A stretch of DNA of 64,000 nucleotides, from positions 930,001 through 994,000 of the forward strand of contig NZ_FUHT01000004.1 in assembly GCF_900155615.1 (NCBI RefSeq), read 5' to 3'. Positions 6,821 to 14,496 of the stretch are shown one piece after another. This DNA comes from Massiliimalia massiliensis. GTDB taxonomy: Bacteria; Bacillota; Clostridia; Oscillospirales; Ruminococcaceae. The translations under genes and the position numbers were made by a program. Position 1 is the stretch's first letter; the number at the start of each line of letters is the position of its first letter. The notes beneath the pieces are model-generated. The model was given only the letters and a program-made list of their open reading frames with translations, made no database searches and was not told where the DNA came from.

Positions 6821-7535
6821 GAAGCCTGACTATCGTCTTGCCACCAATGCAGCCTATCAGCTTTTGATTCGCAGCGAATCGATTACAAGACGGATTGACC
6901 TGCTGCAGATTGCGGCATCGATTCCCAATATTACCTTAATCAATTATGACTGCTTCGCACGGCGCTTTTGCCTTAGCGCTGAAGAACTGGAAGAGGTTCT
7001 GCCAAGCGAGTACGGCCTAACAATACGGCGGGGAAAACGGGCGTTTGTCCTGTACAACCATCATAAGGATATCTGTACGATCCGTTTTACCATTGCGCAT
7101 GAGCTGGGACATTATATCCTGCTCCATGATGAGGATACCCCTCAGACGGACAAAGAAGCCAATTGCTTTGCCCGCAATCTGCTCTGTCCAATTCCTCTGG
7201 CAAAGCAGCTTCACCTGTCTACTGCGGACGGCTATGTCAAGGTTTTCGGCGTTAGCGGGCCAATGGCGCAGGCCAGCCTGGAAAACAGGGCTTCTGATGA
7301 GTATTATGTGCAAAAAGAGCTTTACATCCAGGTTGATGAGCTATTCCATCTGTACCTGTTTGAACAGGAGAACGGACAGCTTACCGACAAACAGCCGCCC
7401 AGAAAGCCAGTTCTCTCCAAACAGGAAACACGCCGAACCAGAAAAACGGATGGCAGCAGAACTGAAAACACTCTAGACGAATGGGAGCGGGCTTTTGCCA
7501 AAGCAGAACAGCGTTGGCTTTACGGCGGAATATAA
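6813..7535 (+). CDS. ImmA/IrrE-family metallopeptidase
   Basis: A 240-residue protein with the zinc-protease motif HELGH at residues 96-100 and a downstream EANCFARNLLCP (third ligand Glu ~117), the signature of ImmA/IrrE (DUF955) peptidases. Such enzymes cleave the repressor encoded beside them to induce the mobile element. The gene overlaps the repressor by 8 bp. The C-terminal ~55 residues are basic and of low complexity. The function is inferred from the motif and the repressor-protease pairing. Confidence 0.9.
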   Translation: MNRKPDYRLATNAAYQLLIRSESITRRIDLLQIAASIPNITLINYDCFARRFCLSAEELEEVLPSEYGLTIRRGKRAFVLYNHHKDICTIRFTIAHELGHYILLHDEDTPQTDKEANCFARNLLCPIPLAKQLHLSTADGYVKVFGVSGPMAQASLENRASDEYYVQKELYIQVDELFHLYLFEQENGQLTDKQPPRKPVLSKQETRRTRKTDGSRTENTLDEWERAFAKAEQRWLYGGI

Positions 7536-7600
7536 CCGGTTTTTCTGACATATTCTCCAACGGAAGGCGTATATATGATAATAAACGATACTGCTGTCGT

Positions 7601-7632
7601 ACCTTCGCCATGGAAGGTGCGATGGCTTTTTA
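7601..7632 (+). terminator. Possible weak terminator or attenuator before the recombinase
   Basis: ACCTTC (7601-7606) pairs with GAAGGT (7613-7618), and a second option pairs GCCAT with ATGGC directly before CTTTTTATTT. It sits in the 119-nt gap between the protease and the recombinase and could limit recombinase expression. Confidence 0.35.
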
Positions 7633-7654
7633 TTTCTGGAAAGGGTTGGAGAAA

Positions 7655-9046
7655 ATGAAAGTTGCCGCCGCATATATCCGGGTCAGTACGGAAGAACAGA
7701 CCGAATTGTCACCTGACAGCCAGCTCAGGGAAATCCGAAAATACGCCGGGCTGCATGGGCTTGATCTTCCGGAGGAGTATATTTATACGGACGAAGGGAT
7801 CAGCGGAAAGCATGTAGAAAAACGCGCCGGCTTTAACCGGATGCTCCTTGCCGCCCGGCAAAAGCCAAAGCCATTCGACGTGATCCTGCTCTGGAAATTC
7901 AGCCGGTTCGCACGCAACCGGCAGGACAGCATCGTCTATAAGTCCATGCTTCGCAAACAGCTTGGAATCGATGTTGTCTCGATTACCGAAAATCTTGGAG
8001 ATGATAAAACCTCCATCCTGATTGAGGCGTTAATCGAAGCGATGGATGAATACTACAGTGTCAATCTCGCGGAGGAGGTACAGCGCGGGATGAAAGAGGC
8101 AATTACACGCGGAAAGCCCATTTCCTCTCCGCCCTTTGGTTACAGGATGGAGCATGGGGAGTTCTGTCCCGATCCGCAGACCGCACCTGTAGTTCTGTTG
8201 ATTTTTGAGCTGTTCTGCGGCGGCGAATCGCTTCCTGGGATTGCAGAACACCTCAACCGTGCCGGGATACAAACCACCCGTGCAAAGCCGTTTACCAGCC
8301 GTTCCGTCCGCTATATCCTCGCTAATCCGACCTATCTCGGAAAGCTTCGGTGGAAAGACGGAGAACAGCATGAAGCGGTCGTGCTGGACGGTATGCATCC
8401 GCCGTTAATCAGTGAATCCCTTTGGAAGGAGGCGCAGCAGCTTTTGTCGCTCTCCTTCCCGAAACCTTCACATGCCCGTCAGCCGGTCGCCTCCGATTCC
8501 CTCCTGCACGGTCTGCTCCGCTGCGGGAGCTGCGGAGGAGCGTTATCCTATATTCCGTCCAACCACGGATACCAGTGCTGCAATTACGCCCGGGGACTTT
8601 GCAACACCTCCCATTATCTTTCTGAGCAGAAGGCCGGACAGTTAATTTTAAACCATCTTATGGAGCTGTACGCGCCGCTCTCCTTCCATTACCAGCCTAA
8701 TGCGTCCAATTCTCATTTCAAAGCTCTATCAGCGTTTTTCCAGCAGCGAGACGCCCTGCAGGCTAAGCTGAAAAAGGCAAAGCAGGCTTACCTGTCCGGA
8801 ATAGATACGCTGGAGGAATACAGCCGCACGAAGCGGCAGGTCGAACACCAGCTCGCACTTTGGGAACAGCAGGAACCGCAACGAACCCATGCTCCTGCTC
8901 CCGTCCTGCAAAGCATTTCATTTCGCAGCTTGCTGCAAAGCTCATTGCCCGTCCGGATAAAAAACCAGCTTCTCACATCCTTTGTGGAAAGGATTGTGTT
9001 TGACCGGCAGCAACAAACCTTAACTCTTTATTACCGCCTGTCCTGA
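7655..9046 (+). CDS. Large serine recombinase (integrase/excisionase of the element)
   Basis: A 463-residue large serine recombinase. The N-terminal resolvase domain (1-~150) shows YIRVST with catalytic Ser11 and the KFSRFARN arginine motif. The Recombinase domain follows (GKPISSPPFGYR, ~155-260), then a zinc ribbon (CGSCGG...CCNYARGLCN, ~285-325) and a C-terminal coiled coil. I start at 7655, where the conserved MKVAAAYIRVST begins and GGAG is present; the open frame extends upstream to 7481. Its last 16 bp overlap the truncated cotJC frame on the other strand. It lies at the very edge of the element, as expected for an enzyme acting on the adjacent att site. Confidence 0.95.
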   Translation: MKVAAAYIRVSTEEQTELSPDSQLREIRKYAGLHGLDLPEEYIYTDEGISGKHVEKRAGFNRMLLAARQKPKPFDVILLWKFSRFARNRQDSIVYKSMLRKQLGIDVVSITENLGDDKTSILIEALIEAMDEYYSVNLAEEVQRGMKEAITRGKPISSPPFGYRMEHGEFCPDPQTAPVVLLIFELFCGGESLPGIAEHLNRAGIQTTRAKPFTSRSVRYILANPTYLGKLRWKDGEQHEAVVLDGMHPPLISESLWKEAQQLLSLSFPKPSHARQPVASDSLLHGLLRCGSCGGALSYIPSNHGYQCCNYARGLCNTSHYLSEQKAGQLILNHLMELYAPLSFHYQPNASNSHFKALSAFFQQRDALQAKLKKAKQAYLSGIDTLEEYSRTKRQVEHQLALWEQQEPQRTHAPAPVLQSISFRSLLQSSLPVRIKNQLLTSFVERIVFDRQQQTLTLYYRLS

Positions 9047-9156
9047 TCGATTTTGCAATCAGGCCCGCCTAACTGCGAAATAATCACCTTTGCCATTGCC
9101 GGGTTCGGGGTTTTGATATCCACCGGATATTCTAGTCGTTTTTCATAGCTCCACAT
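9031..9156 (-). pseudogene. cotJC: cotJC, 5' fragment interrupted by the element
   Basis: The frame encodes 41 residues starting MWSYEKRLEYPVDI and containing AKVIISQLGGPD. This is the N-terminus of CotJC, the manganese-catalase-like spore coat protein, as I know the family. After GGPD the frame enters unrelated sequence belonging to the element and stops within 8 codons. A good SD (GAGGTG) precedes the ATG. cotJC should be ~190 residues, so ~80% is missing; the rest is expected left of the window, in the same orientation. Excision by the serine recombinase would restore the gene. Confidence 0.85.
9042..9063. other. Putative attR (element/chromosome junction)
   Basis: CCTGAT (9042-9047) and its inverted copy ATCAGG (9058-9063) flank a 10-nt core, in line with the partial dyads used by serine recombinases. 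The similarity of the truncated cotJC product to CotJC stops right here, after the residues GGPD. The exact crossover dinucleotide cannot be fixed without the left junction. Confidence 0.5.
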
Positions 9157-9159
9157 TAT

Positions 9160-9414
9160 TTACACCTCACTATTGTCCCATGGCCATGGTTGGTCTACCC
9201 AGTCCCACCGGTCACTGCTATGCAGCTCATCTCTGTTAATCGTGCCAAATCTCTTGGTATATTCTGTCAAGGTCTCTCTCTTTAAGATCAGATATTTCTG
9301 ATAGCATGCCAGCGCATCCTGATCCGTCGGATGGGTGTCTAAAAATAACGCAACTTCTGTCAGTACAAAGTCGCAGACCTGAAGCCGTTTGAGCAGTGCT
9401 TTTCTATTGTTCAT
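9160..9414 (-). CDS. cotJB: Spore coat protein CotJB
   Basis: An 84-residue protein starting MNNRKALLKRLQ, with LFLDTHPTDQDAL in the middle and the diagnostic C-terminal WDWVDQPWPWD. Length and motifs fit CotJB, an inner spore coat component made in the mother cell. Its ATG overlaps the cotJA stop by 11 bp, and cotJC starts 3 bp after its own stop, the usual cotJABC layout. I use the ATG at 9414; a longer frame starts at 9435. Confidence 0.93.
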   Translation of the reverse strand: MNNRKALLKRLQVCDFVLTEVALFLDTHPTDQDALACYQKYLILKRETLTEYTKRFGTINRDELHSSDRWDWVDQPWPWDNSEV

Positions 9415-9583
9415 CGCAGACGGCCTCCTGTCCAATAAACGGTTTGTCTAGTTCAGCAAAAAGCGTCCCACGCTGCAGCGCAACGTCGGAGGAATAAATA
9501 TCCCGCCACTTCTGCCATGGGACATATGCCATGGCCAACGGAAGGCTGTCAAGCTGAACGTTATCGGTCAAACGTTCATTCAT
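9404..9583 (-). CDS. cotJA: Spore coat associated protein CotJA
   Basis: A 59-residue protein with the family core LAMAYVPWQKW and RGTLFAELDKPFIG, typical of CotJA. ATG at 9583, with AGGAAG 8 nt upstream. It is the first gene of the cotJABC operon, which in Bacillus is transcribed by SigE; I could not place a convincing SigE promoter in the ~180 nt upstream. The frame is under 60 residues but clearly real. Confidence 0.9.
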   Translation of the reverse strand: MNERLTDNVQLDSLPLAMAYVPWQKWRDIYSSDVALQRGTLFAELDKPFIGQEAVCDEQ

Positions 9584-9724
9584 TCTTCATTCTTCCTTTC
9601 ACTCAAGGTTATTGCAGGGGAGAAAAGGGAATTTATATTCAAGGATAGAATCCTTTCCCTATACGATATGATTCCAATCCTGAAAAAGTTCTGCAAAAAT
9701 CGTGCTAATCCCCTTCCAGACGCA

Positions 9725-9754
9725 AAAAACCGTCCTCAATCGAGGACGGTTTTT
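9725..9754. terminator. Terminator of the small gene at 9764-9994
   Basis: A 13-bp perfect stem AAAAACCGTCCTC/GAGGACGGTTTTT with a 4-nt loop and A/T tails, 10 nt past the stop of the leftward gene. It also separates this gene from the cotJ operon. Confidence 0.9.
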
Positions 9755-9763
9755 CTGTCTTTT

Positions 9764-9994
9764 TTAGTCTTTTTGGGACATTTCCTCCACCCAGGCAACC
9801 ATCTGCCGGTATCCATCATCCGAAATCGGGAAGCATTTTTCTTCATCCACTTCAGAACAGTCGAGGCAAAAAGGGCCTGTCCATACTTTCACGGCCATTT
9901 CGCTGTCACCGGGAAAAATTTTGAAATTGAATTTTCCCTTGCTTCCACTGTAAATATTATGGTTTACAAAATATTCCAAGCTCGGTATTTCCAC
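9764..9994 (-). CDS. Small conserved-looking unknown protein
   Basis: About 76 residues, soluble, acidic, with KFNFKIFPGDSEMAVKVWTGPFC in the middle. I recognise no family; the strand pattern suggests a small beta domain. A GTG start at 9994 has AAAGGA about 9 nt upstream, whereas the ATG at 10003 directly abuts that SD. Monocistronic, with its own strong terminator. Confidence 0.6.
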   Translation of the reverse strand: MEIPSLEYFVNHNIYSGSKGKFNFKIFPGDSEMAVKVWTGPFCLDCSEVDEEKCFPISDDGYRQMVAWVEEMSQKD

Positions 9995-10060
9995 TCCTAT
10001 CATTCCTTTCTATCTCTTTCTTCTATCTTACCATATTTTTTTTCATCGTCAATAACAAAA

Positions 10061-10090
10061 GAAAAGACAATGGACACCCATTGCCTTTTC
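10061..10090 (-). terminator. Terminator of the polysaccharide deacetylase gene
   Basis: GAAAAGACAATGG (10061-10073) pairs, with one mismatch, with CCATTGCCTTTTC (10078-10090). T-rich sequence follows on the minus strand. Confidence 0.85.
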
Positions 10091-10094
10091 CAGT

Positions 10095-11564
10095 TTATTT
10101 CTTAATACCGTGATAATATATTTTCCCGTTCTCCAGCTTAAAGCCCCGTGCAGTTAAAAGCTCCTTTACAGTCACAAGCTGGTACTCCTTTGCAAGCTTC
10201 GGGATGACGCTCTCACACGCTTCCGCGGTTGAGGTGTAAAGCTCATGCATCAGGATAATGTCTCCATCCTCTACATGCTCCAGAATTTTTTTCTCAATAC
10301 TGTCTTTGTTTTTGGTTTTCCAGTCCAAGGTATCAAGCGACCAGGTGACAATTGGTTTTGAAACCGTTTTTTTCACCAGGTCGTTCACCGCCCCATACGG
10401 CGGACGGATCACGTCAGCAGGAATACCGATCATCTTTTTCAGCTTTTTATCTGTTTTGCTTAACTGGGAATTGATATCGTCCCCGCTCAGCTTCGTCAAA
10501 TTTGAATGGTCGTAGGAATGACTTCCTATTTCACAATGGAGTCCGTAGGCTCGCTTGATCACGTCCGAGGTTTCGTCATTGACCCGGTTGCCCAGATAGA
10601 AAAAGGTTGCCCTTCCGCCTACCTGCTCCAGCGCATCCAGAATCCGATTTCCAACCGGAGAATACGGCCCGTCGTCAAAGGTCAGCGCAATCATCGGCTT
10701 GCTGGGATCAACATCATCAGGCAGGGTGTATTCCTTAGTATAGCCTGTAACATTCAGCTTCATCTGCTGGTAAATTTCCTTCGCCGGGATAGTAACGCTT
10801 AATACCCCGGTAGACACATCGCTTAACCGTCCCGCGTCAAAGTAAATGGTCACGCCGTCTCTGGTGTAGCTGACATGTGAAAAGTTCTCCCAATCCGGAT
10901 CGGTCGCGCTCTGGAAGGCCTCGGAATCTACCTGTTCCCTAATCCCGTCCTGACTGCCGAAATACTGCCGCACATACTGTGAGACGAACTTGGGATAATT
11001 CTCCCCGAAAACATCCTGGTTTGTCAGCCGTTGGTTTGCTTTCGCGTCATATAAAAATGTTTTCACCTGATGCTGCTGCTGCGCCCCGTCCGAAAAGTCC
11101 TGAATCACGTGATAGACTACACTGACATACGAACCGCAGGGGATGATATCATAATCCATCGTGATAACGGTCTTATGATCCGGGTTCTGCTGGTAAGAGC
11201 CTTCAATCGCATCGATCAGCGACTGCGCATCCTCCTTCATCAGGGTGTCAAGGGTTTCATCCTCCATTTTGGGATAGCGCGCACCCAGCACTTCACCGTC
11301 CGCAAACTTTACCAGGGATTCCGCCTCCCCCTGTGCCTTGGGCGTACGGTTAAAACGGAAATTTGCGATTTGGACAGCCGGTTTCATTGCTGGGGGAGCA
11401 ACCCTTCTGGCCGATCCCAGATGGATTCCCGTCATCCAGACCAGGATCAGGCCCAGTGCGCACAGCATTGCCAACGCACATCCCCACAGAACCACCGCAA
11501 GCCTGCGTTTCTTCCTGCGCCGGACAAGCGCTTCCCGATCCTTTTCATAATCAAAAGCTTTCAT
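10095..11564 (-). CDS. Membrane-anchored polysaccharide deacetylase (PdaC-like)
   Basis: A 489-residue enzyme. A basic N-terminus and one membrane segment (~22-46) anchor it facing outward. Residues ~70-280 resemble the DUF4163/DUF3298 region found in PdaC-type proteins. The NodB deacetylase domain (~288-485) has TFDDGP (295-300), the metal motif HSYDH (349-353), RPPYG and a C-terminal LMHEL. It would deacetylate peptidoglycan sugars or another wall glycan. It is monocistronic with a good promoter. A perfect Spo0A-box heptamer near the promoter hints at sporulation control. Confidence 0.88.
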   Translation of the reverse strand: MKAFDYEKDREALVRRRKKRRLAVVLWGCALAMLCALGLILVWMTGIHLGSARRVAPPAMKPAVQIANFRFNRTPKAQGEAESLVKFADGEVLGARYPKMEDETLDTLMKEDAQSLIDAIEGSYQQNPDHKTVITMDYDIIPCGSYVSVVYHVIQDFSDGAQQQHQVKTFLYDAKANQRLTNQDVFGENYPKFVSQYVRQYFGSQDGIREQVDSEAFQSATDPDWENFSHVSYTRDGVTIYFDAGRLSDVSTGVLSVTIPAKEIYQQMKLNVTGYTKEYTLPDDVDPSKPMIALTFDDGPYSPVGNRILDALEQVGGRATFFYLGNRVNDETSDVIKRAYGLHCEIGSHSYDHSNLTKLSGDDINSQLSKTDKKLKKMIGIPADVIRPPYGAVNDLVKKTVSKPIVTWSLDTLDWKTKNKDSIEKKILEHVEDGDIILMHELYTSTAEACESVIPKLAKEYQLVTVKELLTARGFKLENGKIYYHGIKK

Positions 11565-11586
11565 CGTTTTTCATCATCTTTCATAT

Positions 11587-11638
11587 TTCGACAAATTTAT
11601 TTGTCTCAGATTATAACAAAGATGACCTGCAATAGCAA
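11587..11638 (-). promoter_or_regulatory. Promoter of the deacetylase gene with dyad and Spo0A-like box
   Basis: Minus strand: TTGCTA (11633-11638), 17 nt, TATAAT (11610-11615). Just downstream, over the expected transcription start, lies a perfect 16-bp dyad GACAAAT-TT-ATTTGTC (11590-11605). It overlaps a perfect Spo0A-box heptamer TGTCGAA (complement of 11587-11593). This position would fit repression. Confidence 0.65.
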
Positions 11639-11737
11639 GGAAAAAACGATTTTGTCACCATTCCCCAGAGCATTGTAATGGACTTCGGGAAGTTGTAACA
11701 AAATCGTCATGCTTTCCTAATCTATTTGTTAACCTTT

Positions 11738-12061
11738 TTACTCTTCCCTAAGCTCATCATCAGCGTCATATTCCAAAACAATTGAATACGGCGCCAGGAA
11801 AATAAGCTCTGACGAAGCTCTCACTACAGCACAGTTGCGTACATAGGAAAATCCGCGCAGAAAATCAAGCATCCGCGCTTCTAAATCCGGGCTGATTGTC
11901 TCGGTATTCAGCGCAATGCATTTTCCGTCTCTCAAATAATCTGCTATTGTGACTGCATCTGCCAGTTGTGAAGGTTCCATTGTAATAATCTGAAACGATT
12001 TTGCAGGCTGATGAACTGAGATATCCGCGGTTTCATAATCCCTTGCCAAGTTCATCATCAT
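11738..12061 (-). CDS. sepF: SepF-like cell division protein
   Basis: A 107-residue protein matching the SepF domain (DUF552): ADYLRDGKCIALNTETI, then LDFLRGFSYV and IFLAPYSIVLEY. SepF assembles with FtsZ and tethers it to the membrane. The usual N-terminal amphipathic helix and linker are shorter than in Bacillus SepF (~150 residues), but ~107 is common for short homologues. There are three consecutive ATG codons at the start; AGGAAGGGG precedes them. It is not in a division gene cluster here, but monocistronic with its own promoter. Confidence 0.82.
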   Translation of the reverse strand: MMMNLARDYETADISVHQPAKSFQIITMEPSQLADAVTIADYLRDGKCIALNTETISPDLEARMLDFLRGFSYVRNCAVVRASSELIFLAPYSIVLEYDADDELREE

Positions 12062-12117
12062 ATCCCCTTCCTAATATTATTTCTTTTCATGGGTTTATTA
12101 TCGAACAATCTACTTAT

Positions 12118-12146
12118 ATTATACCGATCTTGTCTGGAAAATTCAA
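12118..12146 (-). promoter_or_regulatory. SigA promoter of sepF
   Basis: TTGAAT (12141-12146), 17 nt, TATAAT (12118-12123) on the minus strand, ~57 nt before the start codon. Confidence 0.75.
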
Positions 12147-12198
12147 GCAAAGACGCTATTATTCACACTTTCTTTGCAAATCATGACGATTTTTGTAC

Positions 12199-12226
12199 AA
12201 AAAAAGAGCAGGCAAAGCACCTACTC
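12199..12226 (-). terminator. Terminator of the V-ATPase operon
   Basis: GAGTAGG/CCTGCTC stem (12206-12226, one G-U pair) followed on the minus strand by a run of seven T. It lies directly after the ntpD stop. Confidence 0.8.
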
Positions 12227-12232
12227 TCCTCA

Positions 12233-12853
12233 TTACTGCATTGCACGCCCTTTTTGTTTCTTGATTACCTTCAGGCGGCTGAACTCCTCCCGCTCCTTTT
12301 CTTCCAGAGATTCGGAGATCATTTTGATCGTATCCTCAAACTGCGGAATGATAATGTTATGAAGCGCATTCGCACGCCGCTGTGTTTTTTTGATCTCATT
12401 TGCCAGCCTGCAGACACTGTTTTCCACCTCTGCGAGTACAACGGTCAGCTCCTTTGCCTTTTCAAGGCTCGCATAGGCCAAATCAAATTGGGAGTTTGTA
12501 TCCATAAAGCCATACGCTTTCGCAGAAAGGGTGCTTTGCAGCGACACTTTAGGGATTTCTACCCCCATCACGCTGCGATATGTGATGTGCACGCCTGTTT
12601 CCACATCGATCCCATTCGCAATATTATCAATAACACCCATCGTAATATTTGCCGACTGCAAGGCCTTATAGGCCTGCGCATAGGTCGACTCAATCTCACC
12701 GCGGATTGATTTTGCTTTATCCACCAAAGAAACCATTTCACGGATCAGGATATTTCGTTTCCGGTCCATCAGGTCAAAGCCAAGCTTAGCCAAGCTCAGG
12801 GATTTCTTTGTGTTAATCAGGTTTCCCTTTGTCGGGAAAACCGGCATTGCCAT
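12233..12853 (-). CDS. ntpD: V-type ATP synthase subunit D
   Basis: A 206-residue subunit D of the central rotor shaft. It is almost wholly alpha-helical, with the family N-terminus FPTKGNLINTKKSL and the typical C-terminal RRANALHNIIIPQ. It links the A3B3 head to the membrane ring. It is the last gene of the operon, followed by the terminator. AAAGGA is 10 nt upstream of the ATG. The 120-nt gap from ntpB is longer than the other gaps and shows no obvious internal promoter. Confidence 0.95.
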   Translation of the reverse strand: MAMPVFPTKGNLINTKKSLSLAKLGFDLMDRKRNILIREMVSLVDKAKSIRGEIESTYAQAYKALQSANITMGVIDNIANGIDVETGVHITYRSVMGVEIPKVSLQSTLSAKAYGFMDTNSQFDLAYASLEKAKELTVVLAEVENSVCRLANEIKKTQRRANALHNIIIPQFEDTIKMISESLEEKEREEFSRLKVIKKQKGRAMQ

Positions 12854-12973
12854 ATCACGTCATTCCTTTCTGAATACCGGGTACTGTATTTACTGCGGCC
12901 GTCCATCCTCCTCGGCTATAGTACCAATCAATTAGCAAAGGCTTTCCTCTCCCTGCCCATTGACAGAACCCGA

Positions 12974-14389
12974 TTAATACCGTTTCCGTTTCCGGAACCG
13001 TTCAGACCGGCTGGAATCGTAGAATTGGAACAGCAGCTCTGTATCAACACGATCCAGTTCCTCTTTCGGCAGCAAGCACAGCAAATCCCAGCCCAAATCC
13101 AGTGTTTGGTCAATGGAGCGGTCTTCGTTTTCCCCCTGGTTAATGAAATGCTGCTCAAACTGGCGGCCAAATTCCAGATAGGATTTGTCAACCGGAGAGA
13201 GCTCCTCTTCCCCGATAACCGACGCCAGGGCGCGCGCATCGCTCACCTTTGCATAGCATGCAAAGAGTTGGTTTGCAACCGACTGGTGATCCTTTCTCGT
13301 ATAGCCTTCCCCAATGCCGTCCTTCATCAAACGGGATAAGGAAGGAAGAATGGACACCGGCGGATAAATTCCTGCCTGCGCAAGCCCCTTGTCCAGTACA
13401 ATCTGTCCTTCAGTAATATAGCCCGTCAGGTCTGGAATCGGGTGGGTAATATCGCCGTTTGGCATTGTGAGAATCGGGATCTGGGTGACAGAGCCCTTAG
13501 AGCCCTGGATAACGCCCGCTCGCTCATATAAAGAAGCCAGATCGGAATACAGATAGCCCGGATAGCCCTTCCTTCCCGGGATTTCTCCTTTGGAGGAAGA
13601 AAATTCACGCACTGCCTCTGCATAGGAGGTCATATCGGTCAAGATCACAAGAATATGCATGTCGTGCTGAAAAGCAAGGTATTCCGCTACTGTCAGCGCA
13701 CAACGCGGAGTCAAAATACGCTCAATAATCGGATCATTGGAAAGGTTCATGAACATAACAACCCGTTCCAAAACCCCGCTCTCCTCAAACCGCGCTTTAA
13801 AATAATCCGCCACATCATTGGTAACGCCCATCGCGGCAAATACAATCCCGAACCCCTGGCCGGACTCATCCGCAATTCTTGCCTGGCGCACAATCTGTGC
13901 GGCGAGCTTGTTGTGACTCAGTCCGGAATCGGAAAAAATCGGCAGCTTCTGTCCCCGAATCAGGGTCATCAGCGCATCGATAGATGAAATACCAGTCCGG
14001 ATATAGTTCCTGGGATAAATACGGGATACCGGGTTGATCGGTTTTCCGTTAATATCCGCAAATGTGTCAGGATAAACGTCGCCCAGCCCGTCGATCGGTT
14101 TCCCTGCGCCGTTAAAAATCCTGCCAAGCAGCTCCCTCGACAACGGCAGTTCCATTGGTTTTCCGGTGAATTTTGTGGTGGTATTGGTTAGGGATAGGTT
14201 ATTGGTTCCCTCAAACACCTGAACGACAACGCGTTCCCCGTCAATTTCTACAATACGCCCCAGGCGCGTTGCCCCATTGTCAGTTTTCAGCTCAACCAAC
14301 TCGTCAAACGAAGCGTCCGGCACATGGTCCAACACGATCAGGGAGCCGTTGATTTCGTTCAGGCCTTTATATTGCAATGAAATCGCCAT
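12974..14389 (-). CDS. ntpB: V-type ATP synthase subunit B
   Basis: A 471-residue non-catalytic nucleotide-binding-fold subunit of the A3B3 head. It begins [16 protein letters not shown], carries [15 protein letters not shown] instead of a Walker A motif, and has the [14 protein letters not shown] and [20 protein letters not shown] signatures of B subunits. The start at 14389 has GGAG 6 nt upstream and matches the family N-terminus; an open frame reaches back to 14485 but would add 32 unrelated residues. About 107 nt separate it from ntpA. Confidence 0.96.
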   Translation of the reverse strand: MAISLQYKGLNEINGSLIVLDHVPDASFDELVELKTDNGATRLGRIVEIDGERVVVQVFEGTNNLSLTNTTTKFTGKPMELPLSRELLGRIFNGAGKPIDGLGDVYPDTFADINGKPINPVSRIYPRNYIRTGISSIDALMTLIRGQKLPIFSDSGLSHNKLAAQIVRQARIADESGQGFGIVFAAMGVTNDVADYFKARFEESGVLERVVMFMNLSNDPIIERILTPRCALTVAEYLAFQHDMHILVILTDMTSYAEAVREFSSSKGEIPGRKGYPGYLYSDLASLYERAGVIQGSKGSVTQIPILTMPNGDITHPIPDLTGYITEGQIVLDKGLAQAGIYPPVSILPSLSRLMKDGIGEGYTRKDHQSVANQLFACYAKVSDARALASVIGEEELSPVDKSYLEFGRQFEQHFINQGENEDRSIDQTLDLGWDLLCLLPKEELDRVDTELLFQFYDSSRSERFRKRKRY

Positions 14390-14496
14390 ATATAACTCCA
14401 TTCCTTTCTGAAACCGAGCTTTCTCGAAAATCCGCCCGGCTTTGAACTCCTGTGCGCCAGAAGGCACAGTGCCAAGCAGCCCCATCGGGCCGTATG

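Noticed and set aside
9584..9724. SigE promoter of cotJABC
   Set aside because: AT-rich hexamers occur, but no pair fits the SigE consensus with correct spacing well enough.
12928..12973. Further member of the structured leaders before ntpD
   Set aside because: AGGAAAGCCTTTGC looks like the first half of the motif, but no 3' arm follows and the ntpD start is too far away.
14390..14485. 32-codon N-terminal extension of ntpB
   Set aside because: The family N-terminus begins at 14389, with an SD 6 nt upstream; the added residues have no counterpart.
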